Assembly: GCF_900108045.1 (NCBI RefSeq)
Contig: NZ_FNUK01000001.1
Span: 161,083 to 225,082 of the forward strand
Direction: 5' to 3'
Source: Caloramator fervidus
GTDB taxonomy: Bacteria; Bacillota; Clostridia; Clostridiales; Caloramatoraceae
DNA: 64,000 bases
Positions 1 to 8,375 of this stretch are shown in pieces (position 1 is the first letter of the stretch; every line of letters starts with the position of its first letter). The translations under genes and the position numbers were made by a program. The notes beneath the pieces are model-generated. The model saw nothing but the letters and a program-made list of their open reading frames with translations, did no database searches and was not told the DNA's origin.

Positions 1-147
<147 letters not shown>

Positions 148-170
148 AAATTTGTTTTTAGGAGGATACT

Positions 171-1700
171 ATGAGGGATTTTGTATATATAATTGATTTT
201 GGAGGACAGTATTCACAGCTTATTGCAAGGAGAGTTAGAGAAAGTGGAGTATTTTGTGAGATAATTACTTATGATGAAGCATTAGAAAAAATAAAACAAA
301 ACAGCCCTAAGGGTATAATATTTTCTGGTGGGCCTAATAGCGTTTATGAAAAGAATTCACCTAAAGTAGATGCTGAAATATTTACCTTAGGTATTCCTAT
401 TTTAGGTATTTGTTATGGAGATCAGTTAATTGCTCAAAGTCTTGGTGGAAAAGTAGATAAAGCTAAAGTTAGGGAATATGGAAATACTTTAGTTAAATTT
501 GACGTAAGTTCTTTATTATTTAAAGGTTTAAAGGAAGAAGGCATATGTTGGATGAGCCATACAGATGAAGTAGTAAAGCTTCCTGAAGGCTTTAAAATAA
601 TAGCTTCAAGTGATAATTGTAAAATTGCAGGTATGGAGGATGAAAAAAGAAGGATATATGGACTTCAATTTCATCCTGAAGTTTATCACACTCAGTTTGG
701 AAGGGAGATTATAAAAAACTTTTTATTTAATGTTTGTAAATTAAAAGGAAATTGGAATATGTCTTCCTTTATTGATGAAAAAATAAAGCATATAAGGGAA
801 GTTGTAGGCGATAAAAAGGCTATTTGTGCTTTATCAGGTGGAGTAGATTCTTCAGTTGCAGCAGTTTTAGCTTATAAAGCATTAGGAGATAATTTGACAT
901 GTATATTTGTAGATCATGGCTTTTTAAGACTTAATGAAGCTGAAGAGATTTACAATATTTTTAAAGAAAAATTTAATATGAATATTATAATGATTGATGC
1001 AAAGGAGAGATTTTTAATAAGATTAAAAGGTGTTTGCGAACCAGAGAAAAAAAGAAAGATAATAGGTGAAGAATTTATAAGGATTTTTGAAGAGGCTTCA
1101 AGCAAGATAGAAGGTGCAGAATTTTTAGTTCAAGGTACAATATATCCTGATGTTGTAGAAAGTGGAACAAAAACTTCAGCAACTATAAAAACTCACCATA
1201 ATGTTGGAGGACTTCCTAAAGATTTAAAGTTTAAATTAATAGAGCCATTAAGAGAATTATTTAAGGATGAAGTTAGAGAGGTTGGAAGAAAGCTTTCTTT
1301 ACCTGAAGAGTTAATATCAAGACAACCTTTTCCAGGACCTGGACTTGCAATTAGAGTTTTAGGAGAGGTTACAGAGGAGAAATTAAATATATTAAGGCAT
1401 GCAGATTTTATATTTAGAGAAGAGATAAAAAAAGCTGGTCTTGATAAAGGTATATGGCAGTATTTTGCAGTTTTACCAGATATAAAAAGTGTTGGAGTAA
1501 TGGGAGATGAAAGAACATATGCTCATACCATTGTTTTAAGGGCTGTTGAAAGCGTAGATGGTATGACTTGTGATTGGTTTAGGATACCTTATGATGTTCT
1601 TTCAAAAATTTCTTCAAGGATTGTAAATGAGGTAAAGGGAGTAAATAGAGTTGTATATGATATAACAAGCAAACCACCTGCTACTATTGAATGGGAGTAA
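171..1700 (+). CDS. guaA: GMP synthase (glutamine-hydrolysing)
   Basis: Converts XMP to GMP with ATP and glutamine. The 509-residue length is normal for the two-domain enzyme. The N-terminal class I glutamine amidotransferase domain shows the nucleophile in GICYGDQ (Cys81) and the His/Glu pair in [10 protein letters not shown]. The ATP-pyrophosphatase domain begins near residue 218 with ALSGGVDSS, and the C-terminal dimerisation domain has [16 protein letters not shown] and ends in [10 protein letters not shown] strong AGGAGG site precedes the ATG. It follows guaB closely and probably shares its transcript. No canonical terminator was seen after it, before the thi promoter. Confidence 0.97.
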   Translation: MRDFVYIIDFGGQYSQLIARRVRESGVFCEIITYDEALEKIKQNSPKGIIFSGGPNSVYEKNSPKVDAEIFTLGIPILGICYGDQLIAQSLGGKVDKAKVREYGNTLVKFDVSSLLFKGLKEEGICWMSHTDEVVKLPEGFKIIASSDNCKIAGMEDEKRRIYGLQFHPEVYHTQFGREIIKNFLFNVCKLKGNWNMSSFIDEKIKHIREVVGDKKAICALSGGVDSSVAAVLAYKALGDNLTCIFVDHGFLRLNEAEEIYNIFKEKFNMNIIMIDAKERFLIRLKGVCEPEKKRKIIGEEFIRIFEEASSKIEGAEFLVQGTIYPDVVESGTKTSATIKTHHNVGGLPKDLKFKLIEPLRELFKDEVREVGRKLSLPEELISRQPFPGPGLAIRVLGEVTEEKLNILRHADFIFREEIKKAGLDKGIWQYFAVLPDIKSVGVMGDERTYAHTIVLRAVESVDGMTCDWFRIPYDVLSKISSRIVNEVKGVNRVVYDITSKPPATIEWE

Positions 1701-1708
1701 ATTTTAGC

Positions 1709-1738
1709 TTTACAAAGCATTATTATTTGATATATAAT
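1709..1738 (+). promoter_or_regulatory. Likely sigma-A promoter of the thi operon
   Basis: A TTTACA -35 (1709-1714) and a perfect TATAAT -10 (1733-1738) are separated by 18 bases. The start point would lie about 15 bases ahead of the TPP aptamer, as expected for a leader RNA. Confidence 0.6.
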
Positions 1739-1762
1739 TTTTTTAGAAAATTGAATAAAGTC

Positions 1763-1863
1763 AAACACTAGGGGAGATGGATGAGGCCATCTGAGAGTAA
1801 GGTCCGATGAAACCTTAGACCCTTTGAACCTGATCTGGGTAATACCAGCGTAGGGAAGTGTTA
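1763..1863 (+). promoter_or_regulatory. TPP riboswitch aptamer (THI element)
   Basis: The leader holds the conserved THI-box core: the CTGAGA pyrimidine-sensor segment at 1791-1796, CCTTTGAACCTGATCTGGGT at 1821-1840 and AATACCAGCGTAGGGAAGTG at 1841-1860. The closing helix P1 pairs AACACT (1764-1769) with AGTGTT (1857-1862). By family knowledge, thiamine pyrophosphate binding promotes termination or hides the ribosome site. All six downstream genes are thiamine genes. Two terminator-like hairpins follow directly. Confidence 0.97.
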
Positions 1864-1870
1864 GAAAGTT

Positions 1871-1904
1871 AGCACTACTCTGTTTTGCTGGGTAGTGCTT
1901 TTTT
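1871..1904 (+). terminator. First TPP-riboswitch terminator hairpin
   Basis: AGCACTAC (1871-1878) pairs perfectly with GTAGTGCT (1892-1899) and is followed by a T-run (1899-1904). It lies 8 bases past the aptamer and fits an intrinsic terminator used in the TPP-bound state. Confidence 0.8.
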
Positions 1905-1940
1905 GCACTACCACTGCGCTGGGGTAGTGCAATTTTTTTT
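1905..1940 (+). terminator. Second, near-identical terminator hairpin
   Basis: GCACTACC (1905-1912) pairs with GGTAGTGC (1923-1930), then AA and eight T. Its arms repeat those of the hairpin just upstream, so arms of the two could also pair with each other. The T-run ends at the ribosome site of thiS, AGGAGGGAG at 1941-1949. Confidence 0.75.
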
Positions 1941-1952
1941 AGGAGGGAGATA

Positions 1953-2144
1953 ATGGCATTTATAAACGATGAAAAGGTTGATTTTAATGGAACGATTTTA
2001 GAGCTTTTAGAAAAGGAGGGGTATGATAAAGATAAAGTTGTGGTGCTATTAAATGGAGAAATTGTAAAAAAGGATTTTTGGAATGAAGTGTTTCTAAAAC
2101 AAGATGATTATTTAGAAGTTGTAACCTTTGTAGGAGGTGGTTAA
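1953..2144 (+). CDS. thiS: Sulfur carrier protein ThiS
   Basis: A 63-residue ubiquitin-like protein that carries sulfur, as a C-terminal thiocarboxylate, to the thiazole synthase. The chain ends in TFVGGG, giving the obligatory Gly-Gly tail that ThiF adenylates. Length and the ILELLEKEGYDKDKVVVLLN pattern fit the family. It is the first gene of the TPP-regulated operon and has a strong AGGAGGGAG site. thiG begins one base after its stop. Confidence 0.93.
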   Translation: MAFINDEKVDFNGTILELLEKEGYDKDKVVVLLNGEIVKKDFWNEVFLKQDDYLEVVTFVGGG

Positions 2145-2145
2145 T

Positions 2146-2913
2146 TTGTGCCTTGTTTTAGGAGGAAAGAGGATTAAATCAAGACTTTTTGTTGGAACAG
2201 GAAAACTTCCAAATTATGAACTTATAAAAGATATTATAAACGAAGCAGATATAGATGTTGTTACTGTTGCTGTAAGAAGAGCTTCTAAAGATTCTACAAG
2301 AGAAAATATATTAGATTACATACCTAAAGATACCATAATTATGGTAAATACATCAGGGGCAAGAGATCATAAAGAAGCTGTAAAAATAGCTCTTATAGGC
2401 AGGGAACTTACCAATTCAGATTGGGTTAAGGTAGAGATAGAGGCTGATACAAAATATCTTTTGCCTGACAATGAAGAGACTATAAAGGCCTGCGAAATAC
2501 TAGTTAAGGAAGGATTTAAAGTTTTTCCTTATATATCTCCTGATCTTATAGTTTCCAAAAAACTTGAAGATATTGGGGTATGTGCTGTAATGCCTCTTGG
2601 AGCACCAATTGGGACGAATAAAGGTTTGGTTGCTAAAGAGCTTTTAAAGACTATAATAAGTGAGGTAAAAATTCCTGTTATAGTTGATGCTGGAATTGGA
2701 AGGCCATCCCATGCAGCAGAGGCTATGGAACTTGGAGCAGAGGCTTGTCTTATAAACACTGCTATTGCTACGGCAAAGGATCCTGTTAATATGGCAAAGG
2801 CTTTTAAAATGGCAATAGATGCAGGACGCAAGGCTTATGAAATTGGAATCTTAAAGGAAAAGGAATATGCTGATGCATCATCACCTTTAACAGGTTTTTT
2901 AAGAGGTGTTTGA
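2146..2913 (+). CDS. thiG: Thiazole synthase
   Basis: Forms the thiazole phosphate ring from 1-deoxyxylulose 5-phosphate, dehydroglycine and ThiS-thiocarboxylate. It is a (beta/alpha)8 barrel. Visible family marks are KSRLFVGTGK near the N-terminus, the lysine in WVKVEIEADTKYLLPD (candidate Schiff-base region), PLGAPIGTNKG, and the phosphate-binding VDAGIGRPSHAAEAMELG followed by NTAIATAKDP. I chose the TTG at 2146 (255 aa) because AGGAGG at 2132-2137 is 8 bases before it. A GTG at 2137 would overlap the ribosome site itself. The stop overlaps the thiH ribosome region. Confidence 0.94.
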   Translation: MCLVLGGKRIKSRLFVGTGKLPNYELIKDIINEADIDVVTVAVRRASKDSTRENILDYIPKDTIIMVNTSGARDHKEAVKIALIGRELTNSDWVKVEIEADTKYLLPDNEETIKACEILVKEGFKVFPYISPDLIVSKKLEDIGVCAVMPLGAPIGTNKGLVAKELLKTIISEVKIPVIVDAGIGRPSHAAEAMELGAEACLINTAIATAKDPVNMAKAFKMAIDAGRKAYEIGILKEKEYADASSPLTGFLRGV

Positions 2914-2914
2914 T

Positions 2915-4006
2915 ATGAACTTAGATGAATTTGTTAATCTTTATGAAGAGTATAAAAAGAAGCCGTCCAAAAAAGAGGCTATTGACATTTTAAATAAAGA
3001 TGAAATAACAGAAGTTGATTATATAAAACTTTTAAATTGTTATGATTTAGATGTTTTAGAGATTGCAGCAAGGAAAGCAAAGGATATTACGGAAAGATAT
3101 TTTGGCAAAAATATATTTTTATATGTTCCCCTTTATATATCTAATTTTTGTTCTTCTGGTTGTATCTACTGTGGATATTCTTGTTTTAACAAAATTAAAA
3201 GAAAAAGGCTTAACATAAAAGAAATAGAAGATGAAATGAAAGCCTTAAAGAAAAGGGGTTTTCAAAGCATTCTTATTTTAACAGGTGAGGATAATACAAA
3301 AGAAGGTTTTAATCATCTAAAAGATGCTGTAAGGCTTGCAAGAAGGTACTTTTCAGAGGTTTTGATTGAAACTTCTCCATTAACGTTAGATGGCTATATG
3401 GAGCTTGTTAATGAGGGATTGACAGGAGTTACTTTATATCAAGAAACCTATGATTTAGATACTTATAAAAAAGTTCATCTTTTAGGGGAAAAGAGGAATT
3501 TTAAAGCAAGACTTTGGGCAATTGAAAGGGCAATTGAAGCTGGAGTTAGGGAAGTAAATATAGGATGCCTTTTAGGTCTTTGTAGCGATTATTTAAAAGA
3601 TGTATTTTTGCTTTCTATGCATGCTATGTATCTTCTTAAAAAATATCCTAAAATAGAGCTTTCAATATCCTTCCCTAGGATAAGGCCTTTTAAGGGGATG
3701 AATTTTGATTATACAGAGGTTAGCGATTTAGAACTTGTAAAATTTATAGTTTATACAAGATTACTTTTAAAAAATGTAGGCATTAATATTTCAACTAGAG
3801 AAAGGAGCGATTTAAGGGATAATTTAATAGGCCTTGGAGTTACAAAAATGTCAGCTGAATCTAAAACTAGTGTTGGGGGATATTCTAAAGAAAGCGATTC
3901 TTTGGGGCAGTTTGAAGTATCTGACAAAAGAAGTTTAGATGAAATTATAAAAGTTATAAGGTCTAAAGGCTATAATGCAGAATTTATAAATTGGGTGATG
4001 ATATGA
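2915..4006 (+). CDS. thiH: 2-iminoacetate synthase (radical SAM)
   Basis: The anaerobic route to the thiazole glycine unit: cleaves tyrosine with a 5'-deoxyadenosyl radical to give dehydroglycine and p-cresol. The 363-residue protein has the radical-SAM cluster motif CX3CX2C in NFCSSGCIYCGYSC, then the ThiH C-terminal domain with GLGVTKMSAESKTSVGGY. Use of ThiH rather than the oxygen-dependent ThiO fits an anaerobe. The ATG at 2915 follows an AGAGGTG site. The gene starts one base after the thiG stop and overlaps thiF by four bases. Confidence 0.95.
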   Translation: MNLDEFVNLYEEYKKKPSKKEAIDILNKDEITEVDYIKLLNCYDLDVLEIAARKAKDITERYFGKNIFLYVPLYISNFCSSGCIYCGYSCFNKIKRKRLNIKEIEDEMKALKKRGFQSILILTGEDNTKEGFNHLKDAVRLARRYFSEVLIETSPLTLDGYMELVNEGLTGVTLYQETYDLDTYKKVHLLGEKRNFKARLWAIERAIEAGVREVNIGCLLGLCSDYLKDVFLLSMHAMYLLKKYPKIELSISFPRIRPFKGMNFDYTEVSDLELVKFIVYTRLLLKNVGINISTRERSDLRDNLIGLGVTKMSAESKTSVGGYSKESDSLGQFEVSDKRSLDEIIKVIRSKGYNAEFINWVMI

Positions 4007-4590
4007 AAAATATTTTATTAAATTATATGTCCAAAGAGCAGTTAGAAAAAATAGAAAATACAAAAGTTTTTATAGTAGGATGTGGAGGATTAGGTTCTAA
4101 TGTTGCAAGGATTTTAGTCAGAACAGGTTTTTTAAATTTAACTTTAATAGATTTTGATGTTGTGGAACTTAAAAATTTAAATAGGCAAGATTTTTATACA
4201 AATCAGATAGGAGTCAAAAAAGTTGAAGCTTTAAAAGAAAACCTTATGAAAATTAATAAAGATATTCTCATAAAGACTTTAGATTTAAAATTAACTGATA
4301 AAAATTTAGACTTGTTAAAAGATGCAGATATAGTTATAGAAGCAGTTGATAAGGAAATTTATAAGAAAATGATATTTGAATATTGCATTGAAAATGGAAT
4401 TAAAGTTGTTTGTGCCTGTGGTATTGCAGGATTTGGAGATTGTGAAAATATAAAAATTAAAAGGGGTAAGTTTTTTTCAATAGTTGGGGATTTTCAAAAA
4501 TCTGTATATGAATTTAAACCCTTAGCTCCTAAGGTTATGGTTGTTGCAAGTTTACAGGCAGATGAAGTTTTAAGGATGGTGATAAAGTGA
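4003..4590 (+). CDS. thiF: ThiS adenylyltransferase (short ThiF/HesA form)
   Basis: An E1-like enzyme that adenylates the ThiS tail. The 195-residue length matches the short clostridial form rather than the 240-250 residue E. coli type. The nucleotide-binding motif VFIVGCGGLGSNVARIL is near the N-terminus. The R of NLNRQDF and the D of DADIVIEAVDKE are the usual ATP/Mg region. A Cys-rich VVCACGIAGFG lies near residue 145. No zinc-binding CXXC pair is seen. The ATG at 4003 overlaps the thiH stop as ATGA. Confidence 0.88.
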   Translation: MKNILLNYMSKEQLEKIENTKVFIVGCGGLGSNVARILVRTGFLNLTLIDFDVVELKNLNRQDFYTNQIGVKKVEALKENLMKINKDILIKTLDLKLTDKNLDLLKDADIVIEAVDKEIYKKMIFEYCIENGIKVVCACGIAGFGDCENIKIKRGKFFSIVGDFQKSVYEFKPLAPKVMVVASLQADEVLRMVIK

Positions 4591-5267
4591 AAAGTGAAAA
4601 GCTAAAGCTTTTTAATGATTACAACCTTTATTGTATTACAGCAGAAGCTTTATCAAAGGGGAGAAAAAATATAGAGGTAGTAGAAAAAATGTTAAAATCT
4701 GGAGTTAAAATAATTCAGTATAGAGAAAAGAAAAAAACTCTAAGAGAGAAACTCTTAGAGTGTGAAAAGATAAGACAAATGACATTAGATTATGGGTGCA
4801 TATTTATAATAAACGATAATATTGAAATTGCAAAGATGGTTTTAGCAGATGGAGTTCACATAGGACAGGATGATTATCCACTAGAGAGGGTTAGAGAATT
4901 TTTAGGGGATGATTTTATAATAGGTATTTCAACTCATTCAAGGGAGCAACTTCATGATGCTCATAAAAGGGGAGCAGATTATATAGGAGTAGGTCCTATA
5001 TTCAAAACTTTTACTAAAGAGGATGTATGCGATCCTGTAGGATATGAATATTTAGATATTGCAGTTTCTGAAAGCAAAATACCCTTTGTTTCAATTGGTG
5101 GAATTAAAGAGGATAATTTAGAGGAAGTTTTAAAAAGAGGAGCAAAATGTGTTGCAATGGTAAGTGAAATAGTTGCATCAGAGGATATAGAAGGAAAAAT
5201 AAAAGCTATAATGGACAAGCTAAGTTACTGGAGGGATAAAAGTGCAAACTCAAAGGGATTATGCTAA
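4587..5267 (+). CDS. thiE: Thiamine-phosphate synthase
   Basis: Joins HMP pyrophosphate and thiazole phosphate to make thiamine phosphate. The (beta/alpha)8 family marks are all present: IIQYREK, FIINDNIEIAKMV, ADGVHIGQDD, GADYIGVGPIFKTFTK and PFVSIGGI. The start is GTG, overlapping the thiF stop as GTGA. The 226-residue length is normal. The last 26 bases overlap the start of thiC, so translation is coupled. Confidence 0.95.
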   Translation: MKSEKLKLFNDYNLYCITAEALSKGRKNIEVVEKMLKSGVKIIQYREKKKTLREKLLECEKIRQMTLDYGCIFIINDNIEIAKMVLADGVHIGQDDYPLERVREFLGDDFIIGISTHSREQLHDAHKRGADYIGVGPIFKTFTKEDVCDPVGYEYLDIAVSESKIPFVSIGGIKEDNLEEVLKRGAKCVAMVSEIVASEDIEGKIKAIMDKLSYWRDKSANSKGLC

Positions 5268-6489
5268 AAAAGGAATTTTAACGGATGAGATGAAAAAAGC
5301 TTTAGAGATAGAAGATATAGAAGAAAAGAGTTTTTTACAAAGGATAGCTGAGGGAAAGATTGTAATTCCTGCAAATAAAAACAGAAAAAGAAAAAGATAT
5401 TTTGCAATAGGAGAAGGAACTTTAGTTAAAATAAATGTAAATATAGGTGTTTCAAGTGAATGTGGTAGTTTCAAAGAGGAGATTGAAAAATTAGAGCTTT
5501 GTAAAAGGTATGAAGTGGAATCCGTTATGGATTTATCAAGCGGGAAAAATTCAAGGGAATTTAGGGAATTTTTACTTAAAAATTATGATTTTATAGTAGG
5601 AACAGTCCCTATATATGATATGGCTATTTTGCAGGATGATTTTACAAGGGTTAGTGTAAATCAGATATTAGAACTTATAGAAAAACAGGCAGAGGAAGGG
5701 GTTGACTTTTTTACCCTTCATGCAGGAATAACAAGAAGGGCTATTGAAAGGTTTAAAGATAACAAAAGAATTATGAAAATAGTATCTCGCGGTGGTGGAA
5801 TGATTTATAATTGGATGATAAAGAACAACAAAGAAAATCCTTTATATGAATATTTCGATGACATTTTAAAGATTTGTAAAAAGCATGATGTTACTTTAAG
5901 TCTTGGAGATTCTTTAAGACCGGGATGCATATTTGATTCAACGGATGCCCTTCAAATAGAGGAGCTTATAAATTTAGGTGAACTCACAAAAAGAGCGTGG
6001 GAAGAAGGAGTTCAAGTGATAATAGAAGGGCCAGGACATATGAGGGCAAATGAAATTGCTGCTAATATGACCCTTGAAAAGAAACTTTGTCATGGAGCAC
6101 CGTTTTATGTTTTAGGTCCTTTGACAACTGATATAGGGGCAGGATATGATCACATAACAGGAGCTATGGGAGCTTTAATTGCTGCTTTGAATGGAGCTGA
6201 CTTTTTATGTTATGTAACTCCAGCAGAACATTTAAGGCTTCCTGATGTAGAAGATGTTAAAGAGGGGATAATAGCTTTTAAGTTGGCTGCTCATTCTGCT
6301 AATTTAGCAAAGGGGTTTAAAAAGTGTCTTGAAAGAGATTTTGAAATGAGCATTGCAAGGGCAAACATGGATTGGGAAAAGATGTTTAAGTTAGGGATAG
6401 ATGGGGAAAAAATGAAAAAGTATAAAGAAGATAATAATAAGTATTGTTCTATGTGTGGAAGGCTTTGTCCTGTTAATAATGTGAGATGA
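5242..6489 (+). CDS. thiC: HMP-phosphate synthase (radical SAM, AIR-dependent)
   Basis: Rearranges the purine intermediate 5-aminoimidazole ribotide into the HMP pyrimidine of thiamine. The 415-residue form lacks the long N-terminal extension of proteobacterial ThiC, as in many anaerobes. DFFTLHAGITRR, GIIAF-flanking DALQIEELINLGELTKRA and EGPGHM are the core motifs. The unusual C-terminal radical-SAM motif CX2CX4C is in YCSMCGRLCPV. The start is GTG after GGAGGGA. It ends the operon, and the next operon makes its substrate AIR (PurM product). Confidence 0.95.
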   Translation: MQTQRDYAKKGILTDEMKKALEIEDIEEKSFLQRIAEGKIVIPANKNRKRKRYFAIGEGTLVKINVNIGVSSECGSFKEEIEKLELCKRYEVESVMDLSSGKNSREFREFLLKNYDFIVGTVPIYDMAILQDDFTRVSVNQILELIEKQAEEGVDFFTLHAGITRRAIERFKDNKRIMKIVSRGGGMIYNWMIKNNKENPLYEYFDDILKICKKHDVTLSLGDSLRPGCIFDSTDALQIEELINLGELTKRAWEEGVQVIIEGPGHMRANEIAANMTLEKKLCHGAPFYVLGPLTTDIGAGYDHITGAMGALIAALNGADFLCYVTPAEHLRLPDVEDVKEGIIAFKLAAHSANLAKGFKKCLERDFEMSIARANMDWEKMFKLGIDGEKMKKYKEDNNKYCSMCGRLCPVNNVR

Positions 6490-6527
6490 CCATGGAACGA
6501 AATATTGTTATATGAACAAAAATTAAT

Positions 6528-6543
6528 TTCGTATACATACGAA
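6528..6543. repeat. Short perfect inverted repeat before the pur promoter
   Basis: TTCGTAT and ATACGAA are separated by two bases, and the right arm continues as ACGAACAAT. The ACGAA core resembles the purine-repressor boxes of Bacillus, but arm spacing differs from what I know of those sites. It could be an operator lying about 17 bases ahead of the -35. Confidence 0.3.
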
Positions 6544-6559
6544 CAATAACAAAAATATA

Positions 6560-6588
6560 TTGACATATTTCAGTATATGGTTTAATAT
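6560..6588 (+). promoter_or_regulatory. Promoter of the pur operon
   Basis: A perfect TTGACA -35 (6560-6565), a 17-base spacer and a TAATAT -10 (6583-6588), with TATAAT overlapping at 6586-6591. It lies 22 bases before the purine riboswitch aptamer. Confidence 0.8.
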
Positions 6589-6609
6589 AATTATAAATAA
6601 AAGATACAA

Positions 6610-6682
6610 TCATCCATATAATCCAAGGGATATGGCCTTGGAGTCTCTACCGGGCAGCCGTAAACTGCCCGACTATGGATGA
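6610..6682 (+). promoter_or_regulatory. Purine riboswitch aptamer, guanine type
   Basis: P1 pairs TCATCCATA (6610-6618) with TATGGATGA (6674-6682). P2 is CCAAGG/CCTTGG around GATAT, P3 is CGGGCAG/CTGCCCG, and the conserved junction TCTCTAC is present. The ligand-reading pyrimidine in the 3' junction is C (GACTATGG), which by known chemistry pairs with guanine or hypoxanthine. The adenine type would have U there. It lies directly ahead of the purC to purD operon, so it should turn synthesis off when guanine or hypoxanthine is abundant. Confidence 0.96.
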
Positions 6683-6706
6683 GTCAGTGGCTTTTTGGGT
6701 TACTTT

Positions 6707-6745
6707 CCCCTTTTTGACTCTTCCATGGTCAAAAAGGGGTTTTTT
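6707..6745 (+). terminator. Riboswitch-controlled terminator
   Basis: CCCCTTTTTGAC (6707-6718) pairs perfectly with GTCAAAAAGGGG (6728-6739), followed by six T. A competing antiterminator can form: 6675-6686 (which includes the 3' strand of aptamer P1 and GAGTCA) pairs with 6715-6726 (TGACTCTTCCAT) at 11 of 12 positions. Ligand binding to the aptamer would hold P1 and so free the terminator. Confidence 0.93.
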
Positions 6746-6761
6746 ACTTGGAGGGACTGTT

Positions 6762-7484
6762 ATGGAAAAAGTTAAAATTTATGAAGGAAAGGCAAAAATT
6801 CTTTATGATGTTGGTGATGACAAAATAATAGCATATTATAAGGATGATATAACAGCTTTTAATGGACAAAAAAGGTGCAAAATTAAAGGGAAAGGCATGA
6901 TAAACAATTTCATATCCTCTTATCTTTTTAAATTTCTTGAAGATAAAGGTATTAAAACCCACTTCATAAAAAGGCTAAATGAAAGAGAACAGCTCCTTAA
7001 AAAAGTAGAAATAGTTCCCCTTGAGGTTATAGTAAGAAATGTTGCATCAGGAAGCTTTTCCAAAAGGCTTGGAATTGAAGATGGCACAAAATTAGATTTT
7101 CCCGTATTTGAAATATGTTATAAAAACGATGCTTTAGGTGATCCTCTTATTAATGATTACCATGCAGTAGCTCTTAAAATTGTTTCCTTTGAGGAATTGA
7201 AGGAAATTTATTCAATATCTAAAAAGGTAAACAAGATATTAAAGGACTTTTTCGATGAAATAGGCATAGAACTTGTAGATTTTAAATTGGAATTTGGAAG
7301 ATTTAATGGTGAAATACTTCTTGCCGATGAAATATCTCCTGATACATGTAGATTTTGGGATAAAAATACGGGTGAAAAGCTTGATAAGGACCGTTTTAGA
7401 AAAGAACTTGGGGATGTTTTAGAAGGTTATAGTAAAATTTTAAAAAGATTAAATGGGGAGGATAAAGATGAAGGTATTAATTGA
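6762..7484 (+). CDS. purC: SAICAR synthetase
   Basis: Couples CAIR and aspartate with ATP in step 8 of purine synthesis. The 240-residue protein begins [20 protein letters not shown] and shows [13 protein letters not shown], the phosphate-binding [14 protein letters not shown], and [16 protein letters not shown], all typical of bacterial PurC. The start is the ATG at 6762 preceded by GGAGGGA. The longer upstream reading would run back into the riboswitch terminator. It is the first gene of the operon and overlaps purS by 17 bases. Confidence 0.96.
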   Translation: MEKVKIYEGKAKILYDVGDDKIIAYYKDDITAFNGQKRCKIKGKGMINNFISSYLFKFLEDKGIKTHFIKRLNEREQLLKKVEIVPLEVIVRNVASGSFSKRLGIEDGTKLDFPVFEICYKNDALGDPLINDYHAVALKIVSFEELKEIYSISKKVNKILKDFFDEIGIELVDFKLEFGRFNGEILLADEISPDTCRFWDKNTGEKLDKDRFRKELGDVLEGYSKILKRLNGEDKDEGIN

Positions 7485-7707
7485 TGTTACGTTAAAAGAA
7501 GGGATAATGGACCCTCAAGGAAATGCAGTTAAAGATGGATTGATTAAGCTTGGTTATGATGTTAACAATGTGAGAATTGGAAAGCATATTGAAATTGAAC
7601 TTAAGGATTTAGAAATTAATAAAGCAGAAAAGTTGGTTAAAGAGATGTGTGAAAAATTTCTTGTAAATCCTGTTATAGAAACCTATACATTTAGATTTGA
7701 GGTGTGA
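7468..7707 (+). CDS. purS: FGAM synthase subunit PurS
   Basis: A 79-residue protein that bridges PurQ and PurL in the three-part FGAM synthase of Gram-positive bacteria and archaea. It reads [20 protein letters not shown] and continues through IGKHIEIEL, as in the family. GGGGAGG at 7455-7461 sets the ATG at 7468. The stop overlaps the ribosome site of purQ, so the three subunit genes can be coupled, with purL a little downstream. Confidence 0.95.
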   Translation: MKVLIDVTLKEGIMDPQGNAVKDGLIKLGYDVNNVRIGKHIEIELKDLEINKAEKLVKEMCEKFLVNPVIETYTFRFEV

Positions 7708-7709
7708 AT

Positions 7710-8366
7710 ATGAAAGCTGGAGTTGTTGTTTTTCCAGGGTCAAATTGCGATAGGGATGTTTTTGACGTATTAAAAGATTTAAATGTTGATGTTAAATATA
7801 TTTGGCATGATGAGAAAAAACTTGATGTTGATCTTTTAGTTTTGCCGGGAGGTTTTTCCTACGGAGATTATTTAAGGTGTGGGGCTATTGCAAGGTTTTC
7901 AAGGGTTTTAGAGGATATATATGATTTTTCACAAAAAGATAAATTGATTTTAGGTATATGCAATGGTTTTCAGATACTTACAGAATTAAAGCTTTTGCCT
8001 GGCGCCCTTTTAAAAAATAAAAATTTAAAGTTTGTATGTAGCGATTGTAATTTAATTGTTGAAAACAATAATACTCCTTTTACAAGGCTTTATAAAAAGG
8101 GAGAAGTTGTAAATTTTCCAATAGCCCATGGAGAAGGGAATTATTTTATAGATGATGAGGGGCTAAAAAAGCTTAAAGAAAATGAACAAATAGTCTTTAG
8201 ATATAAAGTTAATCCTAATGGGTCTACTAATGATATAGCAGGAATAATAAATCAAAAGGGAAATGTTTTAGGCCTTATGCCTCATCCTGAGAGGGCTTTT
8301 TATAAAATACTAGGGAGTGAAGATGGGGTTAGGTTCTTTAAATCAATTATAAGTTATTTTGGGTAG
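7710..8366 (+). CDS. purQ: FGAM synthase glutaminase subunit PurQ
   Basis: A class I glutamine amidotransferase that supplies ammonia to PurL. The 218-residue chain opens [15 protein letters not shown] and has the nucleophile in LGICNGFQ and the His-Glu pair in [28 protein letters not shown] is the usual oxyanion and binding region. The ATG at 7710 follows GAGGTG with a 5-base spacer. An earlier GTG at 7704 lies within that ribosome site. Confidence 0.96.
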   Translation: MKAGVVVFPGSNCDRDVFDVLKDLNVDVKYIWHDEKKLDVDLLVLPGGFSYGDYLRCGAIARFSRVLEDIYDFSQKDKLILGICNGFQILTELKLLPGALLKNKNLKFVCSDCNLIVENNNTPFTRLYKKGEVVNFPIAHGEGNYFIDDEGLKKLKENEQIVFRYKVNPNGSTNDIAGIINQKGNVLGLMPHPERAFYKILGSEDGVRFFKSIISYFG

Positions 8367-8375
8367 GGTGATATT

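Noticed and set aside
4979..5218. Antisense open frames within well-defined genes, such as the minus-strand frame inside thiE and similar ones elsewhere
   Set aside because: They lie opposite conserved coding sequence, lack ribosome sites and show no family resemblance. They are by-products of low G+C coding strands.
6528..6550. A definite PurR operator at the pur promoter
   Set aside because: The ACGAA cores are suggestive, but spacing does not match the Bacillus PurBox pair I know, and a riboswitch already explains control.
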